From the NCBI GenBank assembly GCA_947172415.1, contig OX359191.1, forward strand, positions 5,332,001 through 5,396,000: a stretch of 64,000 nucleotides of DNA, given 5' to 3'. A program made the translations under genes and the position numbers. Under the pieces are notes generated by a model that saw only the letters and a program-made list of their open reading frames with translations, was not told the origin of the DNA and did no database searches. This stretch comes from Chondrosia reniformis (Eukaryota; Porifera; Demospongiae; Chondrillida; Chondrillidae). Positions 52,926 to 64,000 of the stretch are shown piece after piece (the stretch's first letter is position 1; every line of letters begins with the position of its first letter).

Positions 52926-54652
52926 CAGTGGGCCCTGGTTTAACCGACACTGTTTGTTTCAACCAAAAATGTCGGATAAATCAGGTGTCCGATAAAAAGG
53001 GGTTGCGAAATAATGAATGAAATAGAATAACTTTAAGCACAAAAAGTCAAAAACCATGGCATTAACGCTTATTTCATCTCGTGGTGTGGTAGTCTCTTCT
53101 TTATGTTGTTGGAATCCTCTTAAAGGACGATTCTTCAAGGATATCGCTGACAGTCAATCGTTTTTCTACCATTCTTTGAAACTTTCTTAATTTACACCGC
53201 AACTGTCGGATAATAAAGGTTAAAATATATGCACATGCACCTAAATCTGTATCTGCTTTCGTTCTGAGTATTCAGAACAAATGGTCGTATTTATCCAGAA
53301 CAACACGAGGCATTGGACATCTGCTATATACAACCAATTGAAGACGTATTATGACATGAGTTGATATCAGCAATCACGGGACGGCAAGCAATAAGTGATA
53401 CAGAAAGAAGAATGTTTACCTTGCCCACATGACTGGGGGTCTAAGATTTGAGGTACTACCAGAAGTAGCAGATCGGTTGTATAGTGCTGCAAGGAAGGTA
53501 ACTGAACCCTTGAAGAACTCTATTCAAAGCAAAGAGGAAACCAGTAAAGCCCAGATTGATACAGAGCAGGGTAGACCTGCCAAGTCAGTGCAGATGGAGA
53601 ACAAGGAAGAACAGCAAAGAAAGGCTGAGGCAGTGCGAAAAGTAGTGAGTGCTAACGAAAGAAAAGCGTTGTCTCTGGCTGAGCAGAAAGGGTGGAGCCT
53701 TCCGCGATGCCATTGCATTGAGGCATGGGTGGCGACCAACAGGAATGCCCAATGTGTGTGTATGTGGAAAGGCAAATAGAGTTGAGCATGCTCTGAGCTG
53801 CTGCAGGGGGACACGTCATCAAACATCACAACGAGATTAGGGACGTCACCGCCACATTATTACAAGAGGTCGCACACAACGTACGAACTGAGCCAACACT
53901 GCAACCACTCACAGGAGAAGTGCTGAGGGCAGGTGTGCCAACACTGAAAATGCGGGCAGAGTTGATGTGAAATGCACTGGATTTTGGAATGTACATCAAG
54001 ACGCATTTTTAGATGTAAGGGTGCATCCAGTAACAGAAACAAGCCAATCAAAACAGTGTATCAGCATCATGAGAAGAAGAGACGAATGTATGATCAAAGA
54101 ATTAGAGAGATTGAGCGGGGAACTTTCACCCCTCTAGTCCTTTCAGCCACAGGGGGCATGGGACCAGCAGCATCCATTTTTTCAAGAAATTGGCATCCAT
54201 GATTTCTGGCAAAAGAGGTCACACCTATCAGAAGGTGATGACCTGGATCAAACAAAGAATCACATTCAGTCTTCTCAGATCTGCCATTAGTGCTATCAGA
54301 GTGACCAGACCGTCCATGTCTCCACCACCAGATCCAACAATGATTACCATCATTACCCGTAGTGGACATAACATTGACTGTATTGTATATGAATGTATAT
54401 ATTAAAAGCGGTCAACAGTGACTTGCAATATTAAATTAATGGCAATACATTATTTTATTGCATATATTATTAAATATTATTCAATTACCTAAATCTGTAT
54501 GGGAAAATAGTGTCGAATACAGATTAACCAAGGTCAGATATACAAGGACCTAATGTATTACAGAGAATACGATTTAAATAGGTTTCAGGCGATTTGATTT
54601 GGCCAAAGAAGGTTGTCGGTAAACTCGAGGTCAGTTAAACCAGGGCCCACTG
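52926..54652. mobile_element. Non-autonomous pogo/Tigger-type element with nested RT fragment
   Basis: The ends CAGTGGGCCCTGGTTTAACC (52926) and the complement of GGTCAGTTAAACCAGGGCCC (to 54652) are inverted repeats flanked by TA. No transposase is seen. Instead, 53430-54390 holds the tail of an RT element, so that fragment inserted into this element or was captured by it. It lies between exon-like blocks of the DUF7869-type gene. Confidence 0.9.
53430..54390 (+). pseudogene. C-terminal part of RT element with CCHC and restriction-like motifs
   Basis: Frames in order: KKALSLAEQKG-like helix, GGAFRDAIALRHGWRPTGMP, VCVCGKANRVEHALSCCRG (C-x-C-x7-H-x4-C), then RHNEIRD-like (shifted frame, near 53825), GRVDVKCTGFWNVHQDAFLD, VRVHP and the basic tail EKKRRMYDQRIREIERGTFT, ending ATGGMGPAAS. 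Same family as 20293-23200 but an independent, 5'-truncated copy. Confidence 0.78.
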
Positions 54653-54999
54653 TACATATGTTTCTTCAGTCAAGTAGTAAAATAAGCTTTGAATTATATA
54701 CTTTTAAAATTACATTTCGGAATAATTTCTTTTCAACAAACAGGGCATATAAAGCCAAAACATATTCGTTTTTTATTCTCCCTGAAGCTATTGTCCAACT
54801 GTAAATAAAGAACCTCTGGCAACTTAGTGACAGTGGATAGACAGTGGAGAAGAATGTTAGTGGTTAAATTGCTGCCGTGAGCCCATTGTAGGAGGTCTAT
54901 AAAGACCATAGCTGTTTTCCCTTTTTTGGCCTTTGTGTGTATCAAAGCACCTGTATGTATTTAGTTATAAAGTATTAATATTAAAACCTGATTATTGTA

Positions 55000-56060
55000 C
55001 TCACATATATTATAAAGATGTACATAAAGTACAGCCAAACAGACAACACCCATACCTGTGTACCTGATAGCCAACCCATTCAAAAATGGTGTACTGGATC
55101 CATTCAAAAAGTATAGTACAGTGTAATTGATGATTTTACCTATCTGTGATTGGCTGAGGTATTGAATTTTTCATTTACCACATGCCACAAGAAATTTTAC
55201 AAAATCCTAAAAAATTCCGCAGAAATTCTGTTGCGGATTCTGTGCTAACCATGGCATTACCGTACTATTTCGGCAAAACCTGTCCGCAGATCGTCTTTGT
55301 CCTTATCCACAGAAAGTATCTGCTGTATTGCAACTTGTACAAGGTTTGTACTGATATGTATCTACCCATATTGGCTACACTTCGACGATTCCGCAGATGC
55401 CCTTTGACAATTCTGCGGAACCCTTTGAGGAAGCCGCAGATAGTTACTTGTGACACGTACCGTATATACAGCAAATGGGTGAAAGTGTACTTATACAACC
55501 CTTTTTAAGCCTACTGTAAACCTATAGCAAACCCATCCATGTCCCATCTAATGTCAGTTTTTGTTGACTTGTACTGTGGTACATGTATATCACCTGTTAT
55601 ATGTGTTCTGATTCGCCATAGATTTTGGTTTGATTTCGAAATGGTTGGGAGATAAGGAAGGTTAGTTTTTGCTTGATCCATACCATCCAGAATAATTGTT
55701 ATGTACTTGTCTGGCTCCCGTCTTGCCTTTTCTCGGTGACTATAATATTTGTCACGTTCTAGCCTACATTATGTTTTGTAAAAATGCCAGGCAAGGGGTT
55801 ATAGTAAGGCCAAGTTGTATATACATTTACTTACTGAGTGTACCATGTATTCCTCTTGATGCTTCTTGGTACCTTCTTTATTCCCTGCAACCTTTTGTCT
55901 CTTTTGACAGAATTTGACCCACAAATCGCATTTTGAGAAAAGGCTTTTCTAAAGGGAATAGCATGTAAGTTGAGTATGATTTATAGTATCATTTACTACG
56001 CATGTGCGGCATTTTTTAAGTAATGTCAACCTTAGGAATCACTGTATTTTTGAACTATTT
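55000..56060. other. Intron-like or intergenic sequence, no gene recognised
   Basis: Between exon-like blocks of the DUF7869-type gene. A compositional oddity is a run of motifs of the kind TTCCGCAGA/TCTGCGGAA near 55215-55440. No supported coding sequence. Confidence 0.4.
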
Positions 56061-56548
56061 CGCCCATAATGCATAAAATGAGAGGCACACACTACATCTA
56101 CAAATTGGCTCTTTAGGTCTTCGACCATCATTTTGTATACTGCCCGCTTGGTAAGAAAGTGGGGAAGACGAACCTAAACAAATTAAAACCAGCATTACAT
56201 TGACAACAATGTCACCATTTAGTCCCTCTTGTTAAAGCAATCTGCAAGCATTTAAGACCAAGTATTGGCTTGGTTCCCGAATGCTAGATATATGCTTAAT
56301 TCAAGGTTATTTTAAATTGCCATAACCTGACTAACCTAAAATTCAATTGTTCACTAAAAGTAAGGATGGAGAATCATAAAGGGTTTATATTACTTACTCA
56401 CCTGATCAAGATGAGGCATTTTGTCACCTATTATGTTAAATTTTGCCTTCATCCATGCCACTGTGGCAGTATGTCTTTCTGTCTTTGATCTAATATCTAA
56501 TTTTGACTGGATAGTGTTGGCTCCTCCCTGATATTGTAAAAAGGGTCT

Positions 56549-57042
56549 TTAACCCTTTAATGACCGCAAACGATATACATCGTCATGATAATTATATGCA
56601 GCCGATAACCGTTGACGATATACATCGTCATAGATAGGCGGCAGGCTTTCCCGGCGAATTATTAGCATATGCGCGGCCAAAGCAAACTCTAACAGGTGTT
56701 AAGTGGTCGTCAGACAGTTGCACTTTACGATTAGTGCACACAGGTGGCAGGAACCTTCCCTCCGTGGCGAAAAAAGCCTACGAATTAACCGTATACGTAC
56801 CGTGTGAGTGAAGAGAACTGACCAGGCTCTAAATGCGACCGCATAGGGTTAGGGTTAGGGTTAGTGCCTGGTCCGTTCTCTTCACTTGATTTGAAAGGCT
56901 AAACTTGACGAGAATCCACTTCCTCAGTCGTAAAAACAACCTTATCTTACACGTAGCACTTACGTACATCACGTGGCCTTCAAAAAAGTCAGTCATAAGG
57001 TATAGAGCTGCCCACGCAATAAGTTGGCGCGGAATGGGTTAA
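56549..57042. mobile_element. piggyBac-like MITE
   Basis: TTAACCCTTTAATG at the left and GGAATGGGTTAA at the right give TTAA ends with CCC/GGG termini, the piggyBac pattern. Inside are two copies of GATATACATCGTCAT, an inverted pair (GTGAAGAGAACTGACCAGGC against GCCTGGTCCGTTCTCTTCAC) and three TTAGGG units. There is no transposase frame. Confidence 0.65.
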
Positions 57043-57689
57043 GGAGTGAGTGAGATACCTTCAATGTCCTCTTAGATGCTTCTCTGCAAATTTCCTTGCC
57101 CTGTAGTATATTTTAATGTAACTATTATTGACATTAGGTTTACAATTTGGTCACATATTAAACCTAAATTTAATCAGTGCCATCATTAACTTACGATAAG
57201 AATATACTTTGCATTGCTCCAACTGGTTTCCCTTTTTAAAACTCACGGAGAAGCAGTCAAGCAGGTATTGTCTGTGTTGCTTTTGATTCAGTGTACTGAT
57301 TCTCTTTTGCATGCTATCAATGTCAACTTTGCTAAATTGATCCAAACATCTTTGGCTACAGCATTCTTGTTTATCTGCTAATTTTAGTTTAAATATACCA
57401 CTAGTTACTCATATCAAGGTTTTGTTAGAATACATTGTAACCTTTTAAATGAAGTATGGAACATAATTCTAGCTTTTTCCTAGACTAAGCGCAGAGTTTT
57501 AAAATCGGCCCCTTTTAACACTTTATATATTCAATATTGGTTGTTCAATCTCGCCCAAATTTAAGACTTCGCTGACATTTAAAAGAAGCGCTTCGATGTA
57601 TACCAGTTTAAGGTAGCAAATCGTTTCTGTTAGAATGAAACTTGCTTTAAAAATGTTTATGAAAAAACCTAAAAACATGCAGATCAGTC

Positions 57690-58150
57690 ATATGGCGTCT
57701 GTGAAGCTGATGGACGCCGCAACTACAGTCTTGAAGCTGTAAAATTATTGAATGACCATATCCATCTACTATCACCAAGACAATCTACTCAGTTGCAGTG
57801 ATCCCGATTTGTGAACACTCATGGACGTCAAGGCCTCAATTTTCCTTTGGATCTCCATTTGGAGCATCTGAATAGATGACTAAAGACAAATCTAGCAGGC
57901 TTACACTCTAATGTCACACCAAAGGCCATCAGACTTATTGGTAAATCGCTTGCTGTGGTTCACCATATTTGTTCTACTTTGGAAGAGGAACTGCAATCAA
58001 AATCTCCAACTGATCACCATGCACCTCCTAATTTCACAAAGGACTATCAACTTGTATTAAAGTGCTTGCAAGATGCAAAAATGTTAATGCATATAGCCAG
58101 TACCTTTTCTTTTAGCCAGGGACTTTTTCCAAGAGGTAGACTTGTCTAAA
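57690..58150 (+). pseudogene. DUF6589-like repeated-family fragment
   Basis: In one frame with two stops: RFVNTHGRQGLNFPLDLHLE then HLNR, LAGLHSNVTPKAIRLIGKSL, and the open part 57955-58149. The FPLDLHLEHLNR block resembles the C-terminal part of DUF6589-type proteins that are repeated in sponge and coral genomes. Function unknown. Convergent with the RecQ remnant that follows. Confidence 0.5.
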
Positions 58151-58489
58151 GTTATAGAGTGGCTTCTGGGAGTATACCACAAACTTTATATATGTATTAG
58201 TTATACCACGGCGTTGAGGTGTGTATGGGTTTTATACGTATGAGTCACGAGGGCGAGTACGTATATAAACCCATGTACACTAAAACACCGTGGTATGAGT
58301 GATATATACTCCGTCGCTTCTTATCATTATTTTGGTGGGACTTCCAGGATGGCTCATCTAGCGTCTGGTTGGTTTTGCTTAAACGCTGATGACTTCATAG
58401 AATGCTCGTGCCCTGACTACTCCAATTGTCCTAAATGTAAGGAAAATTGTGCACCCCAAGAAGAAATGTCTTACTTTACCATATTGGGT

Positions 58490-59560
58490 AAGTGAGTAGG
58501 TAAACCATCTTTTCCAGCTCTTCCAGTTTCCGGTACATAATGATCTACTTCACTTGGTTAACCCCAATGAATCACCTGGTGTATGTCGGGACAATCTATA
58601 CCCATACCAAATACTGTGGTGGCAATTATCAGGCATAAATGAGTCCTTCTTGAGCAAAATGATGAAATGATATATATACCTTGGAAGCCTGAGTATACAT
58701 ATCCACTAGCCTAAACTGTTGTAGATTGGGATAGGATGGGGTTCAGTGAAATCCTTGCCAATTTTGAACTGTAAATGCATGTAAATTTCAACACAGCCTG
58801 TATACCTCCTGCAAAATATAACAGTCTTTGGAAATTGTAGCCTTTGTACTTGTAAGCCAGATGCCAATTCCTCAACAAAGGTTTCCATGCTTCGCTGCTT
58901 TGCGATTGAAAAATAGATGTTTGGTCTGTCTGGTGGCAATGAAACTATCTCTGGCTTCTGAAGATTTAGGTTTTGTTCCACTGCTCTAAGTGTGGCAAGC
59001 GTGGCAGTTGCAGTCAGTGCCAATAAGTTAACATGCGATGGAATAACACCACAATTCTTCCAAATGTGCATAAGCAATTCTGAAGTCATCTCCTTTATAA
59101 ATTGAATTTAGCATATACATAATTACAATATTAAATAACACAATCAAGGTGTAAATCAAATCATATTAACTCACCATGTTTTGACACAATGAGCTTCATC
59201 AACTACTAGCTAGTGCCACAAGGTATTCCTTGTATCTTTCTGATAGGAACATGTTCCTAAACTTAGGGTTGTAGATTATGTTCTCTGGCCATGAGCAAAT
59301 AAACACTAATTGCACTTTGCCTTTTAGCACCTTCGAAATGGCATCAGGATTTACTTGTGCTTCGCCAACAAACTCCGTAGAAAGGCCAAAAGGCCCCAAC
59401 GTATTTCTCTGATCAATCAAAAGCGATGTCAGAGGGCTAATGCAAAATGTAATGCTCCTTTTTCGGGTTAGTAAACATTCGGTAGTGCTGCGTAGATGAT
59501 GAATTTGCTATAACCCGTCGGCAGAAAAAGGTGTATCCTTTTTGCTTACAAAGGAATTAA
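58490..59560 (-). pseudogene. RecQ-type DNA helicase remnant
   Basis: Read from 59560 down: SPLTSLLIDQ, VSPENIIYNP-like block, VVDEAHCVKTW with the DEAH box (near 59190, shifted by a 4-base duplication ctagctag), an intron with gtgagt, then DDFRIAYAHLEEL (another frame), LLALTATATLATLRAV (helicase motif III), PDRPNIYFSIAKQ, TVIFCRR, FGMGIDCPDIHQVIHWG (motif V) and DHYVPETGRAGKDG (motif VI, near 58510-58550). These are the ordered RecQ/BLM helicase motifs. Motif I with the Walker A Lys was not found. The 4-base insertion and a second frameshift make it non-functional as read. Confidence 0.75.
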
Positions 59561-59899
59561 AGGCTTCGATTTACTTGTCCTTAAAGCTCCCAACACCAAA
59601 CAATTTAGCTACGTCCACAAGAATTCCCGTTAAGATCACTAGATTTAGAAGTATTCATCTCGTACGTAGATCGTATATAGGACGTTTTGAGGAGTTCACG
59701 TTACATACACGTATCTCGTATGAATATAATTATTTCCATGGTAACTGCATATTTAATGAGCCCCCAATTTCCGGGTGCCAGAACAAAAAGACCCTATCTC
59801 GCCGACCATGTGACGTCATAATATAAATATGGAGGCGAGATAGCGGTCTGAGCTATGCTATGAGAGACTAGTATTGAGTCAGGCGAGTACTAACAAGGT

Positions 59900-61300
59900 A
59901 TGAACTGTCTTATTGTTTTAGGCTGTTGGAGCTCAGTAGAGTGAAATTTAAATGACTTAACCATACACATCACTTCTGTCTTTGGGCACACCATTCCTAC
60001 TTCAGCTATCATGGTGCACGGCTGTTTCCATTCCTATTCTGCCTGTCAACTTAGTTTTTCACGTGTCTATTAAGCAATATGTTTCTCAATAGAGAAGTGA
60101 GAAATACCTCCTTTTTTGGAGCATTTTTTTCATCAGATGGTGAGTATATTTATTACTACTTTTAAAAAAATGTTTAGCACCATAAATTCGTTTCTTGGGA
60201 GTTAATTCAATGTTAAAATGTGAATTTTATTATGATGTTGTTTTCTCCCATTTATAGGATCTTCCGACTTTTTGGAGAACTTCTGACTGAGCTGAAGATA
60301 AATATTAAAAGTGACTCTATATACAATTACTTGTTTCTGGGCCTATTCTATAAGGGAGAAATTCCGAAATTTTCTCTCATAATCAGATTGGGCGGATATA
60401 CGAATATGCTTAAGATTCAGTTTATTAGATAATTACATACCTTCAAATATCAATGATGATTCATTAGATGATGGCCCTGTTAAAAATCATAATCACATCA
60501 TTCTAAAATAAAACATCACGTGACTTATACAACTTGCCATCAGAAAATAAATCTTGTGATATTTCTGGATCTATGTATATACACGAAACATTTGAATAGA
60601 TCTATATAAGGTATTTAAAATACATAACAAAGGGAATTGTAGTTATACTTGCCCATGGTTCTCCATTTGTTTGTCTTTGCGTTTAGGTTTGGGGTTTTCT
60701 TTTGATGACCTAAATAGCCAACAATTACCATATAGCAATTAACTACCTTGTTTAAGCCTTGTGGTAAATTGATGATCCTTATGCAACTGTATGCTTACAT
60801 TCAGAATTAGACACAGCTGACTTCAGATTAGATGAATCCTTTGAAAGCAACAGCTTATTCTATACTCTACAACATGGGAAACAGGAAGTAGGCAGCGTGT
60901 TAATTTCTAAACAAAACATATTTATTTGGTTTAGGCCTAAAATTTATATTTATTTTATTTATACTATTATTTTTGTTATGCAATAAGTATTTGATGTACT
61001 TTATAAACCAGAGCCTATGGATATAGTGTTATCTAGTCTCGTGTTCCCCAGAGTCCTCACACATGAACTTTTGAGACAAGAAAACTGAGTTCACATGCCA
61101 TGATCACTTAACTAACCAACTGTGTAATAATTTCTGATAATATATTTAAAATGTTTTCATGCCATATATAATCTCTTTTCTAGCAATATTATTGGACATA
61201 GCATAAAGATTTTGATAATGACACTTCATGATATCAGAATTTTGGCAATTTCCGGTATATGGCTGTTAAAACCTTACAGTATATGAGGATACATGCATAA
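59900..61300. other. Intergenic, no gene recognised
   Basis: Very AT-rich stretch with only short frames and no recognisable motif. Confidence 0.4.
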
Positions 61301-61329
61301 TTAAACTACAAAATTATTAATTATTTCAT

Positions 61330-62620
61330 TAAGTAATTATTTAAGTCTTTCGTTGCTTTATTGTTGGCCTTTCCTTCGTAGCCTGTGGGCAGATTTGTAG
61401 GCAATGTTCTCTCAGTATGGCTTTTAACTTTTGGGTAGGCTATATATATTGTATATTAGTTCTTTATAGCGCATGGAATAAATTGTGTATAGATTCAGCA
61501 CCTTGTTCGCAACACAAACCCAGACTGCATTGCCACCTTGTCATCATTGAAACAGCATGATCCTCCAGCATATGCACTTTTGGTGTAATAGTTTCATCCG
61601 GGAAGGATTGCCTATAGCAACTTAGGAATAGACACATGCATAAACATTATGATTGATTGAGGCCTATTACATCCTCATGCAATGAATAACTAGTTAAGTG
61701 AACTCTTTTGCATCCTGTTCACCTTCAAAAACCGACTTAAAAAGTAGTACAAATTTTATACAGTGTCTAATACTAAACGATTCAATATATTGTCATCAGA
61801 CATTGGAGATGCTGTAGTATATAGATACCATAGCAAAATCAGAAAAAAACAAGAATAATTTTTTGAAGTTTTTGGCTATTTGAAAAGCCTCCTACCTGAT
61901 TTCAGGAGAGTTATTTGTTGATATGGTGGAAAGGCTGCTGCACAGTTTGATGATGTTTTAATACTATATGTAGGTAACAATAATTATGAGTGAGTCTATC
62001 TACAACATAGTTGCTTCATGTACGTATGTACGTACCTGACAACATTTGTGGACATGGTTACCCATAAATGTTCCACCAAAATAGGCTTGCCTTTGTACAC
62101 CAACAGTGGACAGAGTCTGGTCTAAAGCTTCAATGTAAGGTCCATTGTGCTGCTTTATGTTATTATTTTGCAAGTGTTATATCTGTTCTTTCTATAATAT
62201 ACATTAGAGGATTAAGTTGTCTTATGCATCCAAGTGCTAAATAGGTAATTTATACTAACCAATCTTTTAGCCTCCTGTCTGAAATCTTCGCATTCTTTTA
62301 GTAACATTTCTGCCTGACCACTGGCTTCTTCATCATCATGGATTGAAATCCAAAGAGCTATTTCTTCAGCAGTTATAGCATTATCCTCACATTGAGCTAG
62401 TTGTACTTGACATTATTGTGTTTTTGTAAGGTTGATAAAGAGTTGGCAAATTCAAGGGAGGCATTTTCTGGTATGTTTCCACTTGCAGCTGTCTTAGCAT
62501 CTAACTTGTAGCAGGCATTTTCCAACATTTTAAACAGCTTGTTGAATATTCCAACTGACTGACCAACTGTTCTTAGCCATTAACTGACAAAGTACCAATC
62601 TGTGAGGTGAAAGGGGAAGA
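61330..62620 (-). pseudogene. Multi-exon repeated family of unknown function (partial)
   Basis: Minus-strand exon-like blocks: about 62262-62410 (EEIALWISIHDDEEASGQAE, then KECEDFRQEAKRLV before a gttagt donor), about 62030-62160 (HNGPYIEALDQTLSTVGVQR, GGTFMGNHVHK before gtacgt), about 61490-61625 (FPDETITPKVHMLEDHAVSM, LGLCCEQGAESIHNLFHAL) and about 61330-61430 (LKAILREHCLQICPQATKER). The same order of blocks recurs in proteins repeated in sponge and coral genomes, probably transposon-associated. Stops occur between blocks. No enzyme motif can be named. Confidence 0.5.
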
Positions 62621-62869
62621 AATAGCTCTATTGGCAGTCCATTTTGTATTCAACATTGAGTATCCTAAGGAATGTGAAGCAGTTTACAGATTTCTGGAAT
62701 ACATTTACTTGGGTATAGTTATACATATGTATGCATGAGGATATAAGGATATTTACTGTTCCTTATAGTGTATAGATAAGGAGCCAAACAAACAAGGCAC
62801 TGCATTTGTACACTGTTATTTTCAGAATTTAGAAGAGTATTTTCAGAATAACAGTGTACATTACATTGC

Positions 62870-63185
62870 TAGTGGAGGTGGGTCGCCGAGGGAGGTCACT
62901 CAACAAATAGTCTGGGTACCCATTGGTTGCTAATACATGGTGGAGGTAGGTGAGTCCACCTGAACTGTGGTCTCACCATTGATCCTGTCTGCATGGTTCC
63001 CCCTCTTGACCCATCCTGACTCTTCCTCTTAGTATTATTATCACCCCTCCCCCTTTTACATCACTAATCCTTTATTACATCACTTTTCGTAATTCACACC
63101 TATCCTTGCACTTCACCTGTATGTTTTGTTTACAATTGATGAAGATCTATGGATGAAAACGGCTTGTAATTTTTATTAATGATTG
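62870..63185 (+). mobile_element. Penelope-type terminal remnant
   Basis: TTGATGAAGATCTATGGATG followed by AAAACGGCTTGTAA (63136-63170) is a decayed version of the hammerhead-bearing terminal motif at 28444 (TGATGAAGA...TGAAACG). No coding part is left. Confidence 0.45.
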
Positions 63186-63199
63186 AACTTGAAAGTTTC

Positions 63200-64000
63200 C
63201 CTGCTGCGATATGCTCCAAAAATCACCCCTTATACTTATCAACATAACTATGCAGCAATGAATCTTTATAGTATCAATAATGATTTTCTTTTATTTCATG
63301 ATCAATGATGTAGCAAATTGAAGTTAATTATAAACTACATATGTACATGCCTACATATACGTACATCATGAATATTATTTACATTCAAAGTACCTCATGA
63401 ATATTATAAACTGGACAATATAGGCTGTTATGATAGTGACAGAGCTAATAATATTCACAATTACCTAAAGATATTCATGACCCTTGTATACTGCCATATA
63501 AAACATTGAATATTAAGGGGTTCAATCCAGTTTGTATACTTACCAGTATCCCTCCTTGTATAATTCCTGTATACTCATAGTATCCAACTGAGTATCCTAC
63601 CTGAATTTTGGAGATTTTTTTGCAGTGACAGGTGGTACAGGTGGTACAGGATGTACAGGTGGTAATTGCAGATGGTGCTAGTATAGCTGCTAGACTAGTC
63701 TGGCTTACTATCTATCCCCTACTTGCAGCCCGCCAATGATAATTGCTGGGGGCGAGAAAGTAGGGTCTAGCAGAAGATGCAACTGCCACACCTCGCGGAT
63801 AAGTGCCCCACCGTTTGGTACCATAAGTGTACATACAATTCACGTGGAGGTTCTATGGCTGTTTGGTGGTCCGACAATGGTTTCAGCTGAAATGCCTTTT
63901 TGTGCCTAAAGGAAGCCCTCAAAAGTATGGAAAGAGCACAAGCCGCAGGTAGCTCATGTATATATACTACTGGCCTCCCCATGTAGGTGCCCATTTACTG
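63200..64000. other. Window end, no gene recognised
   Basis: AT-rich sequence with a small GGTGGTACA tandem tract near 63630-63665. The longest minus-strand frame (63767-63994) shows no motif. Confidence 0.4.

Larger units (their letters stand above)
51730..57400 (-). pseudogene. DUF7869-type multi-exon gene, broken by insertions
   Basis: Minus-strand exon-like blocks run from the top down. 57195-57400: CCSQRCLDQFSKVDIDSM, a CC..C zinc-like start. 56402-56527: GANTIQSKLDIRSKTERHTA, bounded by ag and gtgagt. About 56070-56173: VRLPHFLTKRAVYKMMVEDL, later frameshifted. About 54735-54955: GKTAMVFIDLLQWAHGSNLT and LPEVLYLQLDNSFRENKKRI. About 52673-52743: EDIDQLFSKISTYLQRHGAE. 52380-52640 and 51900-52195: C-terminal blocks with KWAKWVSDSSYTTWNTFLRE. 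The LYLQLDN..RENK and EDIDQLFS blocks are typical of DUF7869-like proteins, named here from memory. Function unknown; possibly transposon-derived. In-frame stops, a frameshift and two inserted elements mark it as a pseudogene. Confidence 0.55.

Noticed and set aside
56846-56866. Telomere end
   Set aside because: Only three TTAGGG units, internal to a MITE and followed by ordinary sequence.
60220-60432. 70-codon hydrophobic plus-strand frame
   Set aside because: AT-rich sequence readily gives Phe/Leu/Ile-rich frames; no start context or homology.
63515-63535. GGTTCAATCC, a tRNA T-loop-like string
   Set aside because: No matching acceptor stem or anticodon arm nearby.
63767-63994. 75-codon minus-strand frame at the window end
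   Set aside because: No recognisable motif, no splice context, and a length expected by chance.

Overview
The window looks like animal nuclear DNA: AT-rich, with spliced genes, GT-AG introns and very dense eukaryotic transposons. It shows no bacterial or organellar features. An early-branching metazoan, possibly a sponge, fits best; that is inferred from the mix of element families (hAT, Penelope-like, ISL2EU/Harbinger-like, pogo/Tigger, an RT with a restriction-like endonuclease tail) and from repeated gene families recalled from sponge and coral genomes. It is not proven.

Two host genes appear intact. The main one is a LARGE-type bifunctional glycosyltransferase on the + strand, 19267-45397. 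I could assemble it as 20 exons that keep phase throughout and give 2103 nt, or 700 codons plus a stop. It has a signal anchor, a coiled coil, a GT8-like domain with a DTD motif and a GT49-like domain with a DVD motif. Just upstream, 15692-18190 (+) holds a two-exon gene for a predicted membrane-anchored protein with a CARD-like helical domain and a long helical-repeat tail. This gene lies between two arms of an inverted duplication (about 15068-15605 and 19228-19795). The right arm carries LARGE exons 1 and 2; the left arm carries a broken copy of them on the - strand.

Layout. 1-1480: hAT transposase remnant. 1620-6250: palindromic repeat, then a decayed ISL2EU-like element (THAP/DDE transposase on +, SWIM/YqaJ nuclease on -). 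7500-9700: decayed HECT-domain gene. 9784-10149: tail of a non-LTR RT. 12430-14090: non-LTR endonuclease and linker with a small MITE inside. 14245-14590: inverted copy of sequence beside the first ISL2EU-like element. 15.1-18.2 kb: duplicated LARGE 5' end and the CARD-like gene. 19.27-45.4 kb: LARGE, whose introns hold a 7.5 kb hAT element (itself containing an RT element and a Penelope fragment), a Tigger element, a second ISL2EU-like element with YqaJ nuclease, a Penelope-like RT, four copies of a lysine-rich coding-like repeat and a foldback element. 45.6-47.6 kb: Tigger remnant and a fragment of a repeated gene family. 47.7-47.83 kb: palindromic tandem array. 48.7-50.1 kb: Penelope element with inverted ends. 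51.65-57.4 kb: exons of a broken DUF7869-type gene (-) interrupted by a pogo-type element, itself holding an RT fragment, and by a piggyBac-like MITE. 57.7-58.15 kb: DUF6589-like fragment. 58.5-59.5 kb: broken RecQ helicase (-). 61.3-62.6 kb: broken multi-exon family of unknown function (-). The last 1.4 kb contains one Penelope-type end and no supported gene.

The two intact genes suggest membrane-bound products: LARGE in the Golgi lumen making matriglycan-like polymers, and the CARD-like protein perhaps a signalling adaptor. Nothing in the sequence links their functions.
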